Below are positions 60,372 to 64,000 of a stretch of DNA of 64,000 nucleotides, piece by piece (within the stretch, counting starts at the first letter, position 1; every line of letters begins with the position of its first letter). Under the pieces are notes generated by a model, which did not search any database, was not told the DNA's origin, and worked only from the letters and a program-made list of their open reading frames with translations. The DNA is from Rhinopomastus cyanomelas (taxonomy: Eukaryota; Chordata; Aves; Bucerotiformes; Rhinopomastidae). The stretch lies in the NCBI GenBank assembly GCA_013400115.1, contig VXBP01008596.1, forward strand, positions 124,001 to 188,000. Reading direction: 5' to 3'. Position numbers and translations under genes: made by a program.

Positions 60372-60964
60372 GTTTGTATTCAATAGTTCTGCCTCCATAT
60401 TTTTTCAAAGTTACTTTTCTGTATTATTACTTTATCTAGAGGGTGAGACTAATAATAGTGTTTCTTATTTAAGAAATGGTTCAGGGAGAAGATGTCTAGG
60501 TATTCAATCTTGCATTAGTGGTAGTCAGTGTTCTGCTTCTCTCCATTGTTGAAAATGCATTGGTATCTAATTTTAATTGAAGTTTTGAGGTAATACTGTT
60601 TGATAACATTAATTTTCTGTGATCTGTGATTTACTTACAGATGTTTAAATATCAGTTTAATAAAATTGGTTGTCTACTTCTTTTGCTCTGCATCATGTAT
60701 TTTGAGCTAGAGTACTGCTAGATGAAATGAGCGCTGGTACATGGCAGTTAATCCTGGAAATCAAGAAGATTATGGTCTGTTTCTTGGATGGACTTCAGTC
60801 AAGCTGGCTTTTATTTTTGCCCAAATTAGTGATGGTAGTTATTTCACCACCTGATGATGTTTTTCCTCCTGTGTTACTAGCAGTTTTTATTAGGAAAATT
60901 TTGTAAAGTAGGGGAGATGAAGCTAAAATCTATCATTAAGTCTCTTACTGTATGCAGCCCTGTA

Positions 60965-61300
60965 ACAAATGGAGGGCTTCCCCTTTGCAAGGAGAGGCTG
61001 AGGGAGCTGGGTCTCTTTAGCTTGGAGAAGACTGAGGAGTGACCTTGCTAGTGCTTATAAATATGTAAAGGGTGAGTGTCAGGAGGATGGAGCCAGGCTA
61101 TGTTCAGTGGTGTCCAATGATAGGATAAGGGGCAGCAGGTACAAGCTGGAGCAGAGGAGGCTCCAAATAAAGCTAAGGAAAGACTTACCGTGAGAGTGAC
61201 AGAGCCCTGGAATAGGCTGCCCAGGTGATCCTGCTGTGGCAGAGGACTGGATTAGATGATCTTTTGAAGTCTCTTGCAATCCCTAATGTTCTATGATTTC
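60965..61300 (+). mobile_element. CR1 LINE 3' region, in FANCB intron
   Basis: From GGCTTCCCCTTTGCAAGGAG to CCTAATGTTCTATGATTTC. It has an internal deletion joining GGCTGCCCAG directly to GTGATCCTGC. Confidence 0.9.
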
Positions 61301-61319
61301 TTTTGATTTGCTTTCTGTG

Positions 61320-61478
61320 ATTCTGTGAGAGGTTTTGGAGTCTCATGCTCTAGAGACAATCAAAATGCACCTGGATGCAGCCCTATGTGGCTTGTCCTAG
61401 GTGATCCTGCTCTGGCAGGACATGTCGGACTAGGTGATCTCTACTGGTGCCTCCCAATCACGGGCATTCTGTGATTCT
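61320..61478 (+). mobile_element. CR1 3' end, directly after another CR1
   Basis: From GATTCTGTGAGAGGTTTTGG to GGGCATTCTGTGATTCTG. It follows the preceding CR1 tail by only 20 bp, another doubled 3' end, though more diverged. Confidence 0.85.
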
Positions 61479-61699
61479 GCAGCATTTATAAAACAAGCTG
61501 GGGGGAACTTGCTGGTGTTCCACAAATCAATGGCAATATAGACTGCCATTCTTTGTACCTTTATACCTGTTTATAAAATCCCAGCGTAGTCTCCAGGATG
61601 TTCTTTTGCAATGTTGTGTGTTGGCCTATAGCAAAGGGGTAATGATTGACCAAGACAGAAAAAAGCTTTAGGAGATAGCATAAATCACAAATTGAGTCA

Positions 61700-61735
61700 G
61701 TGAGGTCTTTTCCAACCTAGATAATTTTCTGTGAG
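61700..61735 (+). mobile_element. Short CR1 3' tail
   Basis: GTGAGGTCTTTTCCAACCTA followed by about 15 bp. It is short, hence the lower confidence. Confidence 0.55.
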
Positions 61736-62633
61736 GCTAAGAGTGATGATTCTGTTTGTGAAGAGTGTTTTAAATAAGAGATAGAAGGTAATTAGATAAT
61801 TGTTCCCATCATTTGAGAATTGGTGAAAACGTAAGTAAAATTGTGGCAGTTTAATCTTCAACCTTTAAAATGACTCAAATTAGGCAATTAGCTGGATTGC
61901 TGCTATGTGAACTGTTCTGTCCTCATTCTGATAGTGCTGATTTGATGGTGGGTAGAAAGTTATTTGAGGAAGAGTTTGTACATTTGATGTTTTTTATTAC
62001 TATCTTTAGTGTAAGTTTTAAGTTGGGCTCTTTTTGCTCTGTTGCTGTGGATTGTCCCATTTTCTTTTTGATATTTTTCATAAGGGGTTTCAGTTACTTG
62101 AAAAACTATGTGAGCAGCTTCAGCCTATAAATCTACCAAATATATTGTCTACTCTTGTCTACTTTCTCACTTCAATCATCTAGTTTTTCCACTTAACCTT
62201 TGCTTTTCACAGTATTTGTTAGTCTTATCAGTCATGAATTTTCCTTTGTATTTTCTTTCCTGTGTAGAAGTACCAGAGTTCTTGACTCAGTAGTTTCAGC
62301 TATACGTGTATGGGTATTAACTTATGTATTTATTAAAATTGCTACCTCAATTGCAATGTGTCAAAGCACTTGGCAGTTCTATTTACTACTAAGCCTCTGC
62401 CTTAATTTGCTCTGCTTTTGACAAGTGATTCATTGTTTGTTCTACTGTTCATGCGGGATCTACTCACAGCTCTATTGTGTTTGACTCTGAACTGTCTTTT
62501 CTTACCCTGATGTTTACTTTCTATTTTAAGGTGATCTAGTTTTATTTTCATAGTTTGACAGTGCCGAAATTGTGACTTTTGCTCATACTTCTTTCGCAGT
62601 ATATCTAGGCATGGGGTAGAAAGGATGTGTGTT

Positions 62634-62936
62634 GTCACCTCACAGAACTATTGAGGCTGGAAAAGACATCTGAGAGCATCAAAGCCCAGCCCATGACCTG
62701 ACACCACCACATCAGCCAGACCACGACACTAAGCGCCACAGCCCAGTCTGTCCCTAAATACCTCCAGGGATGCTGACTCCTCCTCTGCCCTGGGCAGTCC
62801 ATTCCAGTGTCTGATCATCTTTTCAACCTAACCCTGCCCTGGCACAGCTCCAGGCCCTGTCCTCTCATCCTATCCTTAGTTGTCTGGGAGAAGAGCCTGA
62901 TCCCCCACCTGACTACAACTTCACTTCAGGGGTTAG
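62634..62936 (-). mobile_element. CR1 LINE 3' region, first part of an interrupted copy
   Basis: It starts CACCTCACAGAACTATTGAG and ends near CTACAACTTCACTTCAGGGG, where a plus-strand CR1 tail intervenes. Confidence 0.9.
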
Positions 62937-63018
62937 GGAGATGTTGGGCAGAGGGCTGGACTTGATGATCCTGAAGTTCCTTTTCAGCCATGGTGATTCT
63001 ATGGTTCTGTGGTTTTGT
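62937..63018 (+). mobile_element. CR1 3' tail inserted into an opposite-strand CR1
   Basis: GGAGATGTTGGGCAGAGGGC through GATTCTATGGTTCTGTGGT. Unlike the insert at 28.3 kb, it keeps the octamer tail. Confidence 0.88.
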
Positions 63019-63095
63019 AAGGTCCTGCCTGAGTCTCCTCCAGGCTAAACAGCCACGGCTCCCTAAGCCTCTCCTCATCAGACTTTCTTTCCTTA
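63019..63095 (-). mobile_element. CR1 LINE, second part of the interrupted copy
   Basis: TAAGGTCCTGCCTGAGTCTC through CTCATCAGACTTTCTTTCC continues the copy begun at 62634. Confidence 0.88.
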
Positions 63096-64000
63096 ATCCA
63101 GAAAGAGCTGATAGAGGATCCCTACTTAGTCTTGGGTTTGTCATTTGGTGACTTTCAGGTCTCTTTCTTGTGTAGCTTGTTATGAGGCAGAAGGGCTGTC
63201 AAAGGTCAAATTGCTAAGCAGGCATACATCAATTAATTTTGGCAGTTTTGACTGATGCCCACTCAGCTGGTACTTTCTGACTTGCTGTTTCTCAGTTGTT
63301 AGTTCAGGAGTTATTCACCAATTAGACTAACGCTTTAGTGTTGTGATGACATAAATTAGAAGGTATTATGGAAACATCTTTGTTCTTAACACTTCTTTTT
63401 CTAGTCCTGACCAAAGTCTGCTACTGGATTATTGCTTGCAATCTTGTACTTATGATACGTGTTTGACAGGTGGCATATAATTGTTTTTTACAGAACTTAC
63501 AATGAATGCTACTTGCTTGAATGCCCTTTGCTAGTGCAGTGTGAGCAGAGGGCATTGCTTTGCTAACATGAAGTGCTTTTTATTCAGGCTTGTCTTTAGT
63601 TATGACTGATCCCAAATTGGTGGGGTTTCTTTTGTTTTGTTTTGTAGCAGGGTTGTTTTTTTTTTAGAGGAGGGAGCCAGGAAGGGAAGTTTGGATTTGT
63701 ATTCCAGTGGTGAGCTTTGTTCTGTCTTTAGCAGCACTGTGTTTCTTAGAACCTTGCTTCTTTTCTGAGAATAGTTTTTGTGGAGCTTTATTAAAATCTT
63801 GTAAGCTGATTATGGCATGTTTCTTCATGCTGCTTTTTGGCTTATTGATATATAATTTTAACTGAGACTGGCCTGTGTGTATGTCTGTAAAACATGTCAG
63901 CTTTTCAATATATACATCTGACCAACAATCAATACGAAACTTGAGAAGAAATAAAACTGATACTTTCCACTCGAAGAGTGAAGCAGGATCAATAACGAGG

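Larger units (their letters stand above)
61736..64000. other. FANCB: FANCB intron to the right edge
   Basis: Apart from the interrupted CR1 (62634-63095), the T-rich sequence holds no segment resembling the next part of FANCB. The following exon is expected beyond the window. Confidence 0.45.

Noticed and set aside
1..64000. CRISPR arrays, tRNA, rRNA and prokaryotic-type systems
   Set aside because: No regularly spaced repeats, no tRNA A/B boxes and no rRNA sequence were seen; the window is vertebrate.

Overview
The window is from a bird genome. Two vertebrate genes with interrupted coding sequence lie head to head, and many truncated CR1 LINE copies are scattered through it in both orientations, carrying the avian CR1 3' tail of repeated ATTCTRTG. 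The species cannot be fixed from this window. The density of similar short CR1 copies would suit a CR1-rich lineage such as woodpeckers and allies, but that is inference.

Region 1 (1-25.6 kb) is intergenic. I see no gene in it, only about 20 CR1 fragments, a GATA-type microsatellite (3009-3180) and a 1564-bp solo LTR (13780-15343) with TGT...ACA ends and a 5-bp target-site duplication, which suggests an ERVL-like endogenous retrovirus. The CR1 copies include two unusual double-tailed ones at 19.6-19.9 kb and 20.9-21.35 kb.

Region 2 (25.6-56.5 kb) is MOSPD2 on the minus strand. I reconstructed all 15 coding exons. Every junction follows the GT-AG rule and keeps phase, giving an uninterrupted 517-residue protein: N-terminal CRAL-TRIO lipid-binding domain, acidic linker, MSP domain that binds FFAT motifs, and a C-terminal membrane anchor. 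It is an endoplasmic-reticulum tether protein. Its introns hold CR1 copies, a 32-bp perfect palindrome, a pair of heat-shock-element-like direct repeats and a hairpin beside one splice donor.

Region 3 (about 56.0-57.1 kb) is a CpG-rich bidirectional promoter between MOSPD2 and FANCB, with a CCAAT box and GC boxes and no evident TATA box.

Region 4 (57.66-64 kb) is the 5' part of FANCB on the plus strand, a subunit of the Fanconi anaemia core complex. Three coding exons (393 residues of a family protein of about 850-860) are present; the rest lies past the right edge. The leader of the first coding exon carries three short upstream ORFs. The MOSPD2-FANCB pair is the same divergent neighbourhood as human Xp22.2, so it is conserved synteny. 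MOSPD2 and FANCB act in unrelated processes (membrane contacts; DNA crosslink repair) and share only the promoter region.

I found no operon, CRISPR, tRNA or rRNA gene and no clearly new protein system. The most unusual structures are CR1 elements with doubled or chimeric 3' ends, one of whose junctions recurs identically at two loci 28 kb apart.
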